Shown in pieces: positions 18,401 to 26,323 of a stretch of DNA of 64,000 nucleotides. The notes beneath the pieces are model-generated. The model was not told the origin of the DNA. It saw nothing but the letters and a program-made list of their open reading frames with translations, and did no database searches. Source of the stretch: Planctomycetota bacterium (lineage in GTDB: Bacteria; Planctomycetota; UBA8742; UBA2392); the NCBI GenBank assembly GCA_025993795.1, contig JAMQHL010000012.1:179382-243381 (forward strand), given 5' to 3'. The number at the start of each line of letters is the position of its first letter. Positions within the stretch are counted from its first letter, which is position 1. The position numbers were made by a program, and so were the translations under genes.

Positions 18401-18826
18401 GAGCTGGCCCGCGCGCAGCAGCAGCGGCGGGTTATGCCCGCAACTCACGAATGTCAGCGCCTGCGTGCGGATATCAAACACTCCATAAATTGCCGACAGG
18501 AACATGCCGCGCGGAATATCGCTGCGCAGGCTTTCATTCACGGCAAGCATGGCTGCGCGGGGCGAAGTGTCGCGCCCGTAAATCTGCAGCGCTTTCTTGG
18601 CCCCGGCCATGACCAGCGCGGCGGCAGTGCCGTGGCCCGAGACGTCGGCGATCACGATGCCGAGGCGCCAGGCATCGATGTGGATGAAGTCGTAGAAGTC
18701 TCCGCCCAGCAGGTCGCATGCGCGGTAACTGCACGCAAGCTCAACACCCGACACCTGCGGTGCATCGGGCAGCATCATCATCTGCACGCTTTGGGCGCGC
18801 TTGAGCTCGGAGCCGGTATCAGCCAT
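15452..18826 (-). CDS. SpoIIE/RsbU-type PP2C phosphatase fused to a STAND (NB-ARC/AfsR-like) ATPase and TPR array
   Basis: 1124 residues from the ATG at 18826 (a TTG precedes it). Residues ~5-250 are a SpoIIE-family phosphatase (L-L-G-G-D-F-Y-D-F, A-D-V-S-G-H-G, S-C-G-H-N-P-P, Y-T-D-G-I-T-E, D-D-E-T metal-binding acids), which normally dephosphorylates anti-sigma-antagonist proteins. Residues ~265-700 are a STAND-type NTPase of the kind found in AfsR/LuxR regulators: Walker A G-P-A-G-V-G-K-T-R near 300, Walker B V-L-V-I-L-D-N-C near 385, then a helical and winged-helix region. Residues ~720-1090 are TPRs. The protein probably senses a signal on the TPR/STAND part and controls phosphatase output. 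Heads on after the RCK channel gene (39-nt gap). Confidence 0.9.
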   Translation of the reverse strand: MADTGSELKRAQSVQMMMLPDAPQVSGVELACSYRACDLLGGDFYDFIHIDAWRLGIVIADVSGHGTAAALVMAGAKKALQIYGRDTSPRAAMLAVNESLRSDIPRGMFLSAIYGVFDIRTQALTFVSCGHNPPLLLRAGQLKSKWGQGNAPVLGVLPSSEMQKHIKEVQVQLLPDDVLLLYTDGITEAFNAQRAMYGEERLLARLHGQVDTPAAQLLKLIQADVDAFRAGATISDDETMLALRVQEKPRDPVPLRISSGGPEGLPVFTTELIGRARDLAETSRLLRLKDVPVITLTGPAGVGKTRVAAETARSGAPDFPGGVFFIDLQAATGLAEVCRLVGATLKLSDDDANLGMRIANALQSRTGTGGPVLVILDNCEGSGSAVALCIKEWRSRVPELKVLCTSRVGLGAPGEVTLTVKPLALPRRHTGGKESQLLPAITEAPAVVLFTRRAQQSDPGFSLTEANALDVAGICRRLDGIPMAIELAAARVGVLSPKQILERLDSRFELLKGSGADARSTLEGTLAWSLDLLEPAAQEALLRLSVLPDGFQLDVAEAALQTPDGPAAADQLQVLIRHHLLLSEELPEIKNERRFRLYESVRMFALRRLQASSIEENARKRAARALVDYAVKWWRLDLEGATPLASRRCKAETQALLEVAEHATEPDLGAWATVIIAQRLHRGGEQQRAEHLLRRYKSAVKPASEVWTWLVLTEAQVKVQDLPLQVDEALAPLRVDGAALYTSLMTRAIALYTLGELEQAGDALKRAMALPGLGPLRQAAALERLGILYTQVGRMAEALPCFERALKAARDHGDYVQEAVTLYNLGRLHQRRGELDEAQRVLRESVRIAQAEAERAIEANCLGALALVMHQKGERQQAEACMLRCLRICREIGRPHAEVAHLNTLARIYFEQGRKREALEQAQLALKISREIKSVTGEALAEGNIAALRMDLGDLDHALAAFERAHAILMDQGDVRSALVQLSNIGELYCRIWREQKKPAALHSAVDTLRQATQEVRTLDLVPLLGAELSLARCLSEIGDLAEAQEVLAAMREGTVAHPSAATPKMLAEADTLARELQARTTTHCPSTGPSRPRMRKALNTPPPLSNARKRPRGAIPRRRPRLP

Positions 18827-18865
18827 CAAACCACAGGATACGAATGTCCATCCGCAGGTCTTGGG

Positions 18866-19891
18866 TTATCGGTTCAGGGCGTGAATCTCGTTCAGCGTCC
18901 GGGGGTCGCATTCGATTGTCAGAATGTCCGCAGGCTCAATGACAACGTCCATCGGCGGGTGAAAGACCGTGCCTTCCCGGCGCCGATACGACACCACGAC
19001 CATTTGATACGATCTGACCAGGTCGCCTACCGCCTTGCCGCACAGTGCGCTGCCTGCCTTGGCGGTCAGGCGTGCAATCACCAGCAGCCGTTCATCGACG
19101 AAGAACGCGTTGATAATACTGGGGTCGGCGCTGGCGGTTGCAAACACCGGCGCGGCCAGTGCGGCTGTGCTGAATGCCAGGTCCATACCCATGGAGTCGC
19201 GAATTTTCTCGGCCAGTTCCTGGTCATACATGCGCAGCACGACACGAATCTCGGGGCACTTCTTGCGGGCGTCGATGGCGAGTTCCAGGTTGGCCAGGTC
19301 ATCGTCAGTGCAGCAGATAATGCTCTTGGCTTCCTTGACATTTGCATCACCCAGCACGCCTTCCTCGCGATGGGTGCCGACGCGCACCGGCACACCATGG
19401 TGCTTGGCGTATGCGAAGTTCGGACACAGCGGATCCTTTTCAATCACGACCACCTGCTGCTTCAGCTCAACAAGCTGCTGCAGCACGCGAAAGCCGACCT
19501 TGCCCAAGCCGAAGAGAATCACGTGGTTCTTGAACGTCAGCGTCATGGCGTGCACCCATTCTGGGGACATTTCGTCGCGCCGCAGCGCGTAGTATGAAAA
19601 CCGAACAAGGCCGTCCAGCAGCACCACCAGCCCCAGCAGCGGAAGCACATAGTGCAGCAGCTCAAGCAGCCAGTGGCTTGGCCACTGGTCCAGTGTGGGC
19701 TCACCGTTCAGCAGCGCGAAGGTGGTCCAGAGCGCCTGAGAAAACGGCATCGGCTTGTCGTGCAGCGTGTAGAAAGCCACGCCGCCCAGCAGCACGACCA
19801 GCATGGCAAAGCCGAACAACGGCAGAAACTGCCGCGTCGGCTTGCGCAGGTAGATCGTCCATGCAATCAGGCGCCGTCTTGGTGTCCGCAT
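18866..19891 (-). CDS. Two-TM ion channel-like protein with RCK (TrkA-N/TrkA-C) domains
   Basis: 341 residues. Two hydrophobic helices (about 23-43 and 79-101) flank a pore-helix-like stretch (S-Q-A-L-W-T-T-F-A-L-L-N-G). Residues ~120-245 form a TrkA-N Rossmann domain (H-V-I-L-F-G-L-G-K-V-G; V-V-V-I-E-K-D; I-I-C-C-T-D-D-D-L-A-N-L). Residues ~255-341 are a TrkA-C domain. The layout is that of MthK-type K+ channels gated by a cytosolic ligand. The canonical T-V-G-Y-G selectivity filter is absent: N-G-E-P-T-L-D-Q-W-P occupies that place. Ion selectivity, or channel activity at all, is therefore open. It lies in a three-gene minus-strand run with short gaps (23 and 39 nt). Confidence 0.85.
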   Translation of the reverse strand: MRTPRRRLIAWTIYLRKPTRQFLPLFGFAMLVVLLGGVAFYTLHDKPMPFSQALWTTFALLNGEPTLDQWPSHWLLELLHYVLPLLGLVVLLDGLVRFSYYALRRDEMSPEWVHAMTLTFKNHVILFGLGKVGFRVLQQLVELKQQVVVIEKDPLCPNFAYAKHHGVPVRVGTHREEGVLGDANVKEAKSIICCTDDDLANLELAIDARKKCPEIRVVLRMYDQELAEKIRDSMGMDLAFSTAALAAPVFATASADPSIINAFFVDERLLVIARLTAKAGSALCGKAVGDLVRSYQMVVVSYRRREGTVFHPPMDVVIEPADILTIECDPRTLNEIHALNR

Positions 19892-19914
19892 CGCGAATCC
19901 GTTTAGCAGGCAAC

Positions 19915-20646
19915 TCAGGGTCTCGCATCTGCCGGTATCGCCGCAAGCTCACGCACGTGTCGTGTCAGGTCGCTGTTCAGGGCAATCGCGGGCACACTCT
20001 TTTCAAACAACAGCACGCCGCGGATGTGCCGCAGTGTGGTCAAGGCCCTGGCGAGGCCATCGGGCGGAAACGCCTGCTCCAGGGCATCAAAGCTCACGCG
20101 CCGGTCTTCAACCGCCACATGCACCAGAATGCGGGCCATCAATTCCGTGTTTGCGGTGCGCATGCGCCACCACCAGTACGCGGACATGATCGCAACATCC
20201 ATGACCCATCCGGGAAACAGCAGGATCTTCAAGAATTCGTTGCGAAAGAAGACCGCGAACTGCGCGGCTTCAGGCGTTTCCGGCCCGGCCGCCAGCCGCT
20301 TGTCGCGCCACCGCACAACGCCGCCGCTGATCTTCACGCAGTACAGTTTGTCACGCCCAACCCCGAAGTAGACGATATCGCCGGCGATGACCGCCGCGAT
20401 GATGATCCACAGGTTGTCAATCAGCAGTTTCGTGTCGGCGCCCAGCAGCACCCATAGCGCGTAGTAGGCAACGACTACCGCCAGCGCCTGCACGACCGGC
20501 ACGAACAGCAGGCTGAAACCGAGTGCAATCAGTTGGTGTACTGCATCGGCGCGGCAGATGTCATCCAGCCAATCCTTGACCGCGTGGGCCGATGGCTTGT
20601 GGCGACGTCTGGCACTGTGAGAACGCTGAAACAAGCGCACGTCCAT
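19915..20646 (-). CDS. Membrane protein of unknown function
   Basis: 243 residues from the ATG at 20646; an ATG at 20673 adds nine residues. Two or three hydrophobic segments lie in the first half (residues ~40-62, ~66-90), plus a further one near 150-165 with an unusual Y-W-W-W-R motif. The C-terminal ~90 residues are soluble and mixed alpha/beta (F-D-A-L-E-Q-A-F-P-P-D-G-L-A-R-A-L-T-T-L-R), perhaps a winged-helix-like unit. I do not recognise the family. Being first in the run with the RCK channel and PP2C-STAND genes, it may belong to the same response. Confidence 0.75.
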   Translation of the reverse strand: MDVRLFQRSHSARRRHKPSAHAVKDWLDDICRADAVHQLIALGFSLLFVPVVQALAVVVAYYALWVLLGADTKLLIDNLWIIIAAVIAGDIVYFGVGRDKLYCVKISGGVVRWRDKRLAAGPETPEAAQFAVFFRNEFLKILLFPGWVMDVAIMSAYWWWRMRTANTELMARILVHVAVEDRRVSFDALEQAFPPDGLARALTTLRHIRGVLLFEKSVPAIALNSDLTRHVRELAAIPADARP

Positions 20647-20705
20647 AAAGAGATTGTGAGGGCAAGCCAGCATAGGCTCGCCTACAATTCGGCGCGAGGC
20701 TTCCC

Positions 20706-21485
20706 ATGGCTTTTGTCCTGCCGACAGAACTGGCTACACGGATGCGCGCCGCCCGCAGCTTTGGCGTGATCACCGGCGCCGGCATCTCGGCCGAAAGCGG
20801 CATTCCAACGTACCGAGGCAAAGGCGGCATCTACGACGACCCCGAGCAAGGCGATCGCACAATGGAGGCACTCAGCGCGCCGACCCTGCACACCGACCCC
20901 GACCGAGCCTGGCAGGCCATCGCCAGAATCGCGGGTGCCGCCATCGGCGCGCAACCCAATGCGGCGCACCACGCGCTGGTCGAGATCGAACGCAAAGTGG
21001 AGCGCTTCGTGCTGCTGACCCAGAACGTCGATGGCTTTCACGCGGCGGCGGGCACTCGCAACCTGATCGATATTCACGGCGACACGTTCAAGTTGCTGTG
21101 CATGCAATGCGGATGGCGCGGCGACCTGAGCCGCACGCCTGACACGGAGCCCTGTATCGAGACCATTGTCGCCACGGGCAAGGCGCCGCGCTGCCGCTGC
21201 GGCGGCACGATCCGGCCTGACGTGGTGTTCTTTGGCGAAATGCTTCCCGAGGCCAAGGTGCAGCGCCTGCACGACGAGTTCTATCACCGCGTGCCTGACG
21301 CCGTGATCAGCGTTGGCACCAGCAACATGTTTCCGTACATCGTGCAGCCGGTCCTGATCGCCGCCCAGCAGGGCCGCCTGACGGTCGAGATCAATCCCGA
21401 GGAAACCGAGATCTCAGGCTGCGTGGACTATCACCTCAAAGCCAAAGCCGGCGATGCACTGACTGCCATCGCCCTGGTCGTGTAG
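20706..21485 (+). CDS. cobB: Sir2-family NAD-dependent protein deacylase
   Basis: 259 residues. Sirtuin motifs are in order: G-V-I-T-G-A-G-I-S-A-E-S-G-I-P near residue 20, L-L-T-Q-N-V-D-G-F-H near 105, the catalytic H in I-H-G-D near 127, zinc cysteines C-M-Q-C ... C-R-C-G-G (about 135-165), R-P-D-V-V-F-F-G-E, and S-V-G-T-S-N. It removes acyl groups from lysines using NAD+ in the cytoplasm. The zinc module has the usual two pairs, although the second reads C-R-C-G. A GAGG element lies 5 nt before the ATG. It is divergent from the membrane protein gene. Confidence 0.95.
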   Translation: MAFVLPTELATRMRAARSFGVITGAGISAESGIPTYRGKGGIYDDPEQGDRTMEALSAPTLHTDPDRAWQAIARIAGAAIGAQPNAAHHALVEIERKVERFVLLTQNVDGFHAAAGTRNLIDIHGDTFKLLCMQCGWRGDLSRTPDTEPCIETIVATGKAPRCRCGGTIRPDVVFFGEMLPEAKVQRLHDEFYHRVPDAVISVGTSNMFPYIVQPVLIAAQQGRLTVEINPEETEISGCVDYHLKAKAGDALTAIALVV

Positions 21486-21999
21486 CAATCAGCGATGTCA
21501 TCGCTCGAACTGGGTGTGGCGGTCTCGCAACGTGATGCGATCAAGGCCGTGACGCCGGCGTCCTTGGCTCAACACCCGACTGCCGATTCCGGCCCGAAGG
21601 GCCGGCTCCGGAAGCCCAGGGCGGAGCCCCGAGAATGTTCTTGGCGAGAGTCACCCATTCCACCGCAAACTATAGAAAGACCATTCAAAAGGCAGGCGGG
21701 CGCTCAGGTTTTGGCCCTTGCGCCCGTGGGTGCCCGCTTGCTCAGCCGCCGGGGTTGCCGCCTTCACAGTGGGGGACCGTGGCGGGGGGCGGGTCGGTCC
21801 GGCGCGGCTTGCTGCGGGGTCGGGTTTGCCTTCTCCCGACAGCTTCATTGTCGCATGTTGCGGCGCGATCGTGATTACAACGCGTCGCGCCGATTGTATG
21901 GATCGAGAACTGCCACCTACCTCATGACCGCCGCCCGCATAGTTGTTGCCGCCAAGCGCAACGCCCTGGCTGTACTGGGCGGCAAACTTGCCGGACCGC
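21486..21999. other. 514-bp intergenic region with two nested hairpins
   Basis: No supported gene. CCGGCCC-GAA-GGGCCGG at 21589-21605 is followed by an overlapping GGCTCCG (21604-21610) that pairs with CGGAGCC (21622-21628). The compound GC-rich palindrome resembles REP-like intergenic elements. Sir2 and the thioredoxin-like gene converge on this region, so the hairpins may also stop transcription, but neither has a T tract. Confidence 0.5.
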
Positions 22000-23316
22000 T
22001 TAGCCCCCTGACTTGACCTTGCCGCGGGAACTGCGGGTTGCGCGCATGTCGGTCTTGGCGCGTGGTGTGGCGCGGCGGGCTTCCGGCTTGCCGGCACCGG
22101 ATGAGCCTATGCGGTTCTTGCTTTCGCCGTCGGTGCTGGGCTTTGCGCTGCCGGATTCGCGGGCCGGGCCTGCCTTTACCGTGTCGCCGCCGCCCCTGTT
22201 GCCGCGTGCGAGAGTGGGCTGGGCCTTACCGCTGACGGTGCCGATGCGGTTGCGGGCTCGGGCGCCGATGGCGTTGTTGCCGGTTTTCTCGGCGATGCCC
22301 TCAAGTTTCTTGAGGTATGCCGCCTTGGCTTCGTCTGCAATGTCGCCCTTCTTGGTGATTTCGGCAATCTCTGATTCGATCTTGTCCAGCTCTTCACGCG
22401 ACTTGACGAAGTCCTCAAGCGTGCCGGACTTTGCCCATTCTTCGATGCGGGCGCTGAACCTGCTTACGCCGGGCACGCCTTTGAACTTGTCGAGCACCGG
22501 CTTGGCGCGTTCAAGGCCGTCCACTGGGTCATAATAGAAGTTGTCCTCGATGCGCTGCATCTTCTTGCGCGCCAGGTTCTCGACGAACTCCTTCATGTAC
22601 CTGGCGTCTTTGCGGTCGTCGTCGCCCGACACCAGCGACTTGTCCACGGCGTCGGCTTCGTCCCACGCTTTGGCGTAGTCTCCCTCATGAAACGCGTCGT
22701 ATGATCCGCGGCAGGCGCGCGTTACTTCGCGGGGCTTGACGTGGCAATCGCAATTCAGGTTTGCCGAAAGGCGGTCAAACGTGGCCTCGAGGTGCTCCCA
22801 CTCCGGTTCATCCGAATACCAGTCGTGGTCGCGTACGGTGCCGTGCTGGTCAACGATCACGGCTTGCGGCGTGCCGACTTCTTCATCAAGTTCGAACAGT
22901 TCATACGAGAGTTCGTCAAAGTCGCGCGCAACGGGCATTTCCCAGCGCATGCGTTTCAGGTGCTCGCGGGTCTGTTCGACATCAGCGAGATAGGAATAGA
23001 TTTCCTTGTCAAAGGCAGTGTTGATCGCCAGCACGCGCACGCACTTGCTGTCCTTGTAGCGCTCCCACAGTTTCTGCAGCCGCGGCATGGCGATGTTCTC
23101 GCAACCCATGCAATCGCGGCGATAGAACAGGATGAACACAACCTTGCCCTCGAAGTCGTCCTGGGTGAGTTTGGGACCCTGCACCATTTCTTCTTCCAGT
23201 TGCAGCTCGGGGCAGGCCTCGCCCAGCACGTTTGACTTCGGCTGGCTCCAGCGTTGGGCGCTCAGGCCGGCAGTACACAGCAGCAGCAGTACGGGCAATG
23301 CAATACGTGGCGACAT
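22000..23316 (-). CDS. Exported thioredoxin-like (redoxin) protein with long helical C-terminus
   Basis: 438 residues from M-S-P-R-I-A-L-P, with GGAG 8 nt upstream; the frame continues upstream without coding character. A signal peptide (L-P-V-L-L-L-L-C-T-A-G-L-S-A-Q) precedes a thioredoxin-fold domain at ~25-175: V-F-I-L-F-Y-R-R-D-C-M-G-C-E-N-I gives the C-x-x-C redox centre, with the cis-proline region at V-G-T-P-Q-A-V-I-V-D. Residues ~180-330 are helical. The last ~90 are a basic, Ser/Gly-rich low-complexity tail that could bind nucleic acid or the cell surface. It probably acts as a disulfide/thiol oxidoreductase outside the cytoplasm. The substrate is unknown. Confidence 0.85.
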   Translation of the reverse strand: MSPRIALPVLLLLCTAGLSAQRWSQPKSNVLGEACPELQLEEEMVQGPKLTQDDFEGKVVFILFYRRDCMGCENIAMPRLQKLWERYKDSKCVRVLAINTAFDKEIYSYLADVEQTREHLKRMRWEMPVARDFDELSYELFELDEEVGTPQAVIVDQHGTVRDHDWYSDEPEWEHLEATFDRLSANLNCDCHVKPREVTRACRGSYDAFHEGDYAKAWDEADAVDKSLVSGDDDRKDARYMKEFVENLARKKMQRIEDNFYYDPVDGLERAKPVLDKFKGVPGVSRFSARIEEWAKSGTLEDFVKSREELDKIESEIAEITKKGDIADEAKAAYLKKLEGIAEKTGNNAIGARARNRIGTVSGKAQPTLARGNRGGGDTVKAGPARESGSAKPSTDGESKNRIGSSGAGKPEARRATPRAKTDMRATRSSRGKVKSGG

Positions 23317-23405
23317 GGGGAATCTCCGGGCGGGCGTTCTGGTTGAGAAACGACAACGGTGAAACGCGCGGGCGTGTGATTCGTTGTGGAATGTTGAAGA
23401 AGGGC

Positions 23406-23711
23406 TCAGGGCGTCGTGTTGAATGCGCGGCGATAGCAGTAAAGAAAACCGGAATCTTCTTCGTTGCCGGCGACGCAACCCTTGGCGGCAAAATAGCCGA
23501 CCACCGACCCTGCGCGCTTGTCGGTAAGCGCGTTCAGTGTGAACACCTTGTGCTTGGCGCGATCCACGCCGTGGGCCCTCAGTGCCTTGTCGGCGTCAGC
23601 AGTGACTCCGACCACCCATGCCGCATAGTCGCCCCCGTGGCGATGGATGAAGGCATTGATCTCCATCACCAACGTGCTGCTGAGCAGGGATGAAAAGTTG
23701 TCGTTGGCCAT
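23406..23711 (-). CDS. Small conserved-looking protein, possibly GIY-YIG-like
   Basis: 101 residues from the ATG at 23711, chosen because the frame upstream is antisense to the HMG-CoA lyase gene. The pattern A-A-W-V-V-G-V-T-A-D-A-D-K-A-L-R-A-H-G-V ... A-G-S-V-V-G-Y-F-A-A-K-G-C-V-A-G ... L-Y-C-Y-R-R resembles small bacterial proteins with a 'WyvGIt.dp..Rl..HgV' motif. That motif recalls a degraded GIY-YIG fold without the catalytic Glu. This is a resemblance from memory, not a tested match. It stands alone, 89 nt before the thioredoxin-like gene on the same strand. Confidence 0.65.
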   Translation of the reverse strand: MANDNFSSLLSSTLVMEINAFIHRHGGDYAAWVVGVTADADKALRAHGVDRAKHKVFTLNALTDKRAGSVVGYFAAKGCVAGNEEDSGFLYCYRRAFNTTP

Positions 23712-23786
23712 GTTTGTATTGTGCCCCAAGCGCTTGCCCAAGGGAACGGGTTGCCGTTGTGCCTGGATTTGCCGTATGCTCTGACG

Positions 23787-24701
23787 ATGGCCGAAATGAT
23801 TACCCTGACCGAGTGCCCGCGGGACGCCTTTCAAGGCTTGCCCAAATTCATTCCGACCGACCGCAAGATCGCGTACATGAACCGCCTGGTCCAGGCCGGC
23901 GTGCAGCGCATCGACTTCGGCAGTTTCGTCAGCCCCAAAGCCGTGCCGCAGATGGCTGACACAGCCGTCGTGTTTGAGAACCTGAAGACCGCGCCGGGCC
24001 TGTACCTGATCGCGATTGTGGCCAACCTGCGCGGCATTGAGGGCATCGTGGCTGCCAACCACAAGTTCGGCCATGTTGGCGGCCGGCGCATTCACGCAGC
24101 CGGTTTTCCGATGAGCGTGAATGAGACGTTCCAGCAGCGCAACACCAACAAGGGCCTGGATGAAGCGTGGGCCGAGCTGAAAAGCATGAACGACCTGTGC
24201 CGGGTACAGAAGATTGAGCTGGTCGTGTACCTGAGCATGGCGTTTGGCAACCCGTATGGCGAGCGCCACGAGCCGCAGCGGGTAATTGAGTTTGCCCGGC
24301 GTGCAGTTGACCTCGGTGCCGCTACGGTGCAACTGGCCGATACGGTGGGCGTGGCGACCGCGTCGCAGGTGGGTGAAACGTTCGCGGCGGTCAGGGCGGC
24401 GGTGCCCGGCGTGCAACTGGGCGCGCACCTGCACGCGACGCCCGCCACGATGCAGGCGAAAGTACAGAGCGCACTGGAGGCAGGTTGCCGGCTGTTCGAC
24501 AGCGCGATCGGCGGCATTGGTGGTTGTCCGTTTGCTGAAGACGAACTGGTCGGGAACATGGATACGTTGCAGTTGATCCCGCTATTGAGGCAACTGGGGC
24601 ACGACACACCGTACTCTGTCGATAGACTGCTGGACTGTGCTGCCGAGGCGCAGGAGCTGTCGCGCAAGTTCGGTGCGAATGGAAACGGAGTGCCGGCATG
24701 A
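23787..24701 (+). CDS. Hydroxymethylglutaryl-CoA lyase-like enzyme
   Basis: 304 residues from M-A-E-M-I-T-L-T-E-C-P-R-D. DRE-TIM metallolyase fold: P-R-D at the start of strand 1, the family stretch F-G-S-F-V-S-P-K-A-V-P-Q-M-A-D near residue 45, metal-binding H-L-H near 215, and the catalytic-loop G-G-C-P-F-A-E near 250. HMG-CoA lyase splits HMG-CoA into acetoacetate and acetyl-CoA at the end of leucine breakdown. The first motif deviates from the usual V-G-P-R-D-G-L-Q (here E-C-P-R-D-A-F-Q) and the H-C-H-D-T segment reads H-L-H-A-T, so it is a divergent member. It overlaps the next gene by 4 nt (ATGA), and that gene fits the same pathway. Confidence 0.85.
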   Translation: MAEMITLTECPRDAFQGLPKFIPTDRKIAYMNRLVQAGVQRIDFGSFVSPKAVPQMADTAVVFENLKTAPGLYLIAIVANLRGIEGIVAANHKFGHVGGRRIHAAGFPMSVNETFQQRNTNKGLDEAWAELKSMNDLCRVQKIELVVYLSMAFGNPYGERHEPQRVIEFARRAVDLGAATVQLADTVGVATASQVGETFAAVRAAVPGVQLGAHLHATPATMQAKVQSALEAGCRLFDSAIGGIGGCPFAEDELVGNMDTLQLIPLLRQLGHDTPYSVDRLLDCAAEAQELSRKFGANGNGVPA

Positions 24702-25489
24702 GCGGTTTTGACGCGATCAAGATGGAAGTCGATGAAGAACTGGGTGCCGCCACGATACGTCTGAACCGGCCCGACAAGCGTAACGCGCTCAGCGGCGAGC
24801 TGGTGGATGTGTTGAGACGCGAGCTGGATGGCCTGCGCCACAACGACACGATTCGCAGCGTCTTCATTCGCGGCAACGGGCCGGTGTTCTGCGCCGGCGC
24901 CGACCTGTCTGAGATCCAGGCCTTGCAGACCGCGACCGTGCACGACAACCAGAAGAGCTCGCACAAGCTGCGCGACTTCTTCGTCAAGCTGTACTCATTT
25001 CCCAAGCCGACCATCGCCGTCGTACATGGGGCGGCGTTGGCCGGCGGCTGTGGCCTCGCGACGTGCTGCGACTTCGTGATTGCCACGCGCGAGGCGACGT
25101 TCGGTTACCCCGAAGTGAAAATCGGGTTCATCCCGGCGATTGTCATGGTGCTGCTGACGCACCAGATTGGCGAACGCAACGCCCGCGACCTGTGCCTGTC
25201 AGCGCGCACCATCGACGCAGACGAGGCTCATCGCATCGGCCTGGTGACGAAGGTGGTTGTACAAGCCGACCTGGACGCCACGATTCACGCGATGGCCAAA
25301 ATGCTGCACGGCAACGCGCCGCAGGCCATGGCCACGGTCAAACGCATGTTCTGGCGGCTTCACGAAATGGGCACAGAGGATGCGCTGGTGTGGGCCAGCG
25401 ACATGAACGCGATGGCGCGCAGCACCGACGAATGCAAAGAGGGCATCGGCGCATTTCTGGAAAAGCGCAAGCCCAAGTGGGCCCAATAG
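24698..25489 (+). CDS. Enoyl-CoA hydratase/isomerase family protein (methylglutaconyl-CoA hydratase candidate)
   Basis: 263 residues. Crotonase fold: N-R-P-D-K-R-N-A-L-S-G-E near residue 25, oxyanion-hole segments F-C-A-G-A-D-L near 65 and G-A-A-L-A-G-G-C-G-L near 112, and the G-Y-P-E-V-K-I-G-F-I-P segment near 130. The catalytic glutamate of P-E-V is kept. Start overlaps the lyase stop (ATGA), so the two are translated together. Together they would carry out the last two steps of leucine degradation (methylglutaconyl-CoA to HMG-CoA to acetoacetate), although the other pathway genes are not in the window. Confidence 0.9.
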   Translation: MSGFDAIKMEVDEELGAATIRLNRPDKRNALSGELVDVLRRELDGLRHNDTIRSVFIRGNGPVFCAGADLSEIQALQTATVHDNQKSSHKLRDFFVKLYSFPKPTIAVVHGAALAGGCGLATCCDFVIATREATFGYPEVKIGFIPAIVMVLLTHQIGERNARDLCLSARTIDADEAHRIGLVTKVVVQADLDATIHAMAKMLHGNAPQAMATVKRMFWRLHEMGTEDALVWASDMNAMARSTDECKEGIGAFLEKRKPKWAQ

Positions 25490-25528
25490 CCTGCGCAGAT
25501 CTCAGGAATCAAGGCTTTGTGCCCGGCG

Positions 25529-26281
25529 TCAGAGGATCTGCTCAGGTATCCATCCGCCGCTCACATCCAGTTGTGTGCCACTTACATGGTCGCTTTCCGG
25601 GGCAACGAAGAAGGCCAGCGCGTTGCACAGGTCGGCGTATTCCGCAAAGCGACCGGCTGGCGGGTTGACCGGCTTGACCACGCTGTTCGACAAAATCCCG
25701 ACGCCGATACTGTTGACCGTCACGCCTGACCTGGCCAGTGCAGCAGCGGCGCTGCGCGTAAGCGTAGCCAGACCAGTCTTGGCAATGTGGTAGGGGACCG
25801 TCAGGCGGTTGTAGGTGCTGCGTTCGCCGGCCGCATAGCCGATGTTGATGATGCGGCCGAAGCCCTGACTCTTCATGGCCGGTGCCGCGGCGCGCATGCA
25901 CCACCAAGCGGTGTACAGGTTGCTTTCGAGCTGGTCGCGCCACTCTTGCGGCGTGAGTTCAAACAGGTCTTTGCGCAGATAGTTGCCGACGTTGTTCACG
26001 AGTAGCTGCAGTCCGCCCAGGCCGGTGGCGGCGGCACTGACGACCCGGGCTGCCTCGTCGGCGTCGCGCAGGTCGCCCTTTACCAGCACACCGCCCGGGG
26101 TGTGCGCGTTGCACTCAGATAGCGTGGCCTGTGCGTCTTCTTGCGAGAGATGAAAGTGCACCGCGACTTTCACGCCCTGACGCGCCAGCCACAGCGCCAG
26201 TTCGCGGCCGGCGCGCTTGGCACTGCCGGTGACCAGGGCCGCCTGGATACGTGGATCGATTTTGTGCACAGGGCTCTCCAC
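25529..26281 (-). CDS. SDR-family oxidoreductase, pteridine-reductase-like
   Basis: 250 residues from a GTG start. Short-chain dehydrogenase: the cofactor motif T-G-S-A-K-R-A-G-R replaces the usual TGxxxGIG and is the form seen in FolM/PTR1 pteridine reductases. N-N-V-G-N-Y near residue 95 is the NNAG equivalent, and the catalytic Y-H-I-A-K lies near residue 165 with upstream serine/glycine. The arginine in the first motif suggests NADPH. It could reduce dihydropterins; a FabG-like role cannot be excluded. It is divergent from the PduO gene with 42 nt between starts. Confidence 0.85.
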   Translation of the reverse strand: MESPVHKIDPRIQAALVTGSAKRAGRELALWLARQGVKVAVHFHLSQEDAQATLSECNAHTPGGVLVKGDLRDADEAARVVSAAATGLGGLQLLVNNVGNYLRKDLFELTPQEWRDQLESNLYTAWWCMRAAAPAMKSQGFGRIINIGYAAGERSTYNRLTVPYHIAKTGLATLTRSAAAALARSGVTVNSIGVGILSNSVVKPVNPPAGRFAEYADLCNALAFFVAPESDHVSGTQLDVSGGWIPEQIL

Positions 26282-26323
26282 AGGCTTATTCCGGGTTGCA
26301 TCAACTGCTACACTCTGCGCCCG

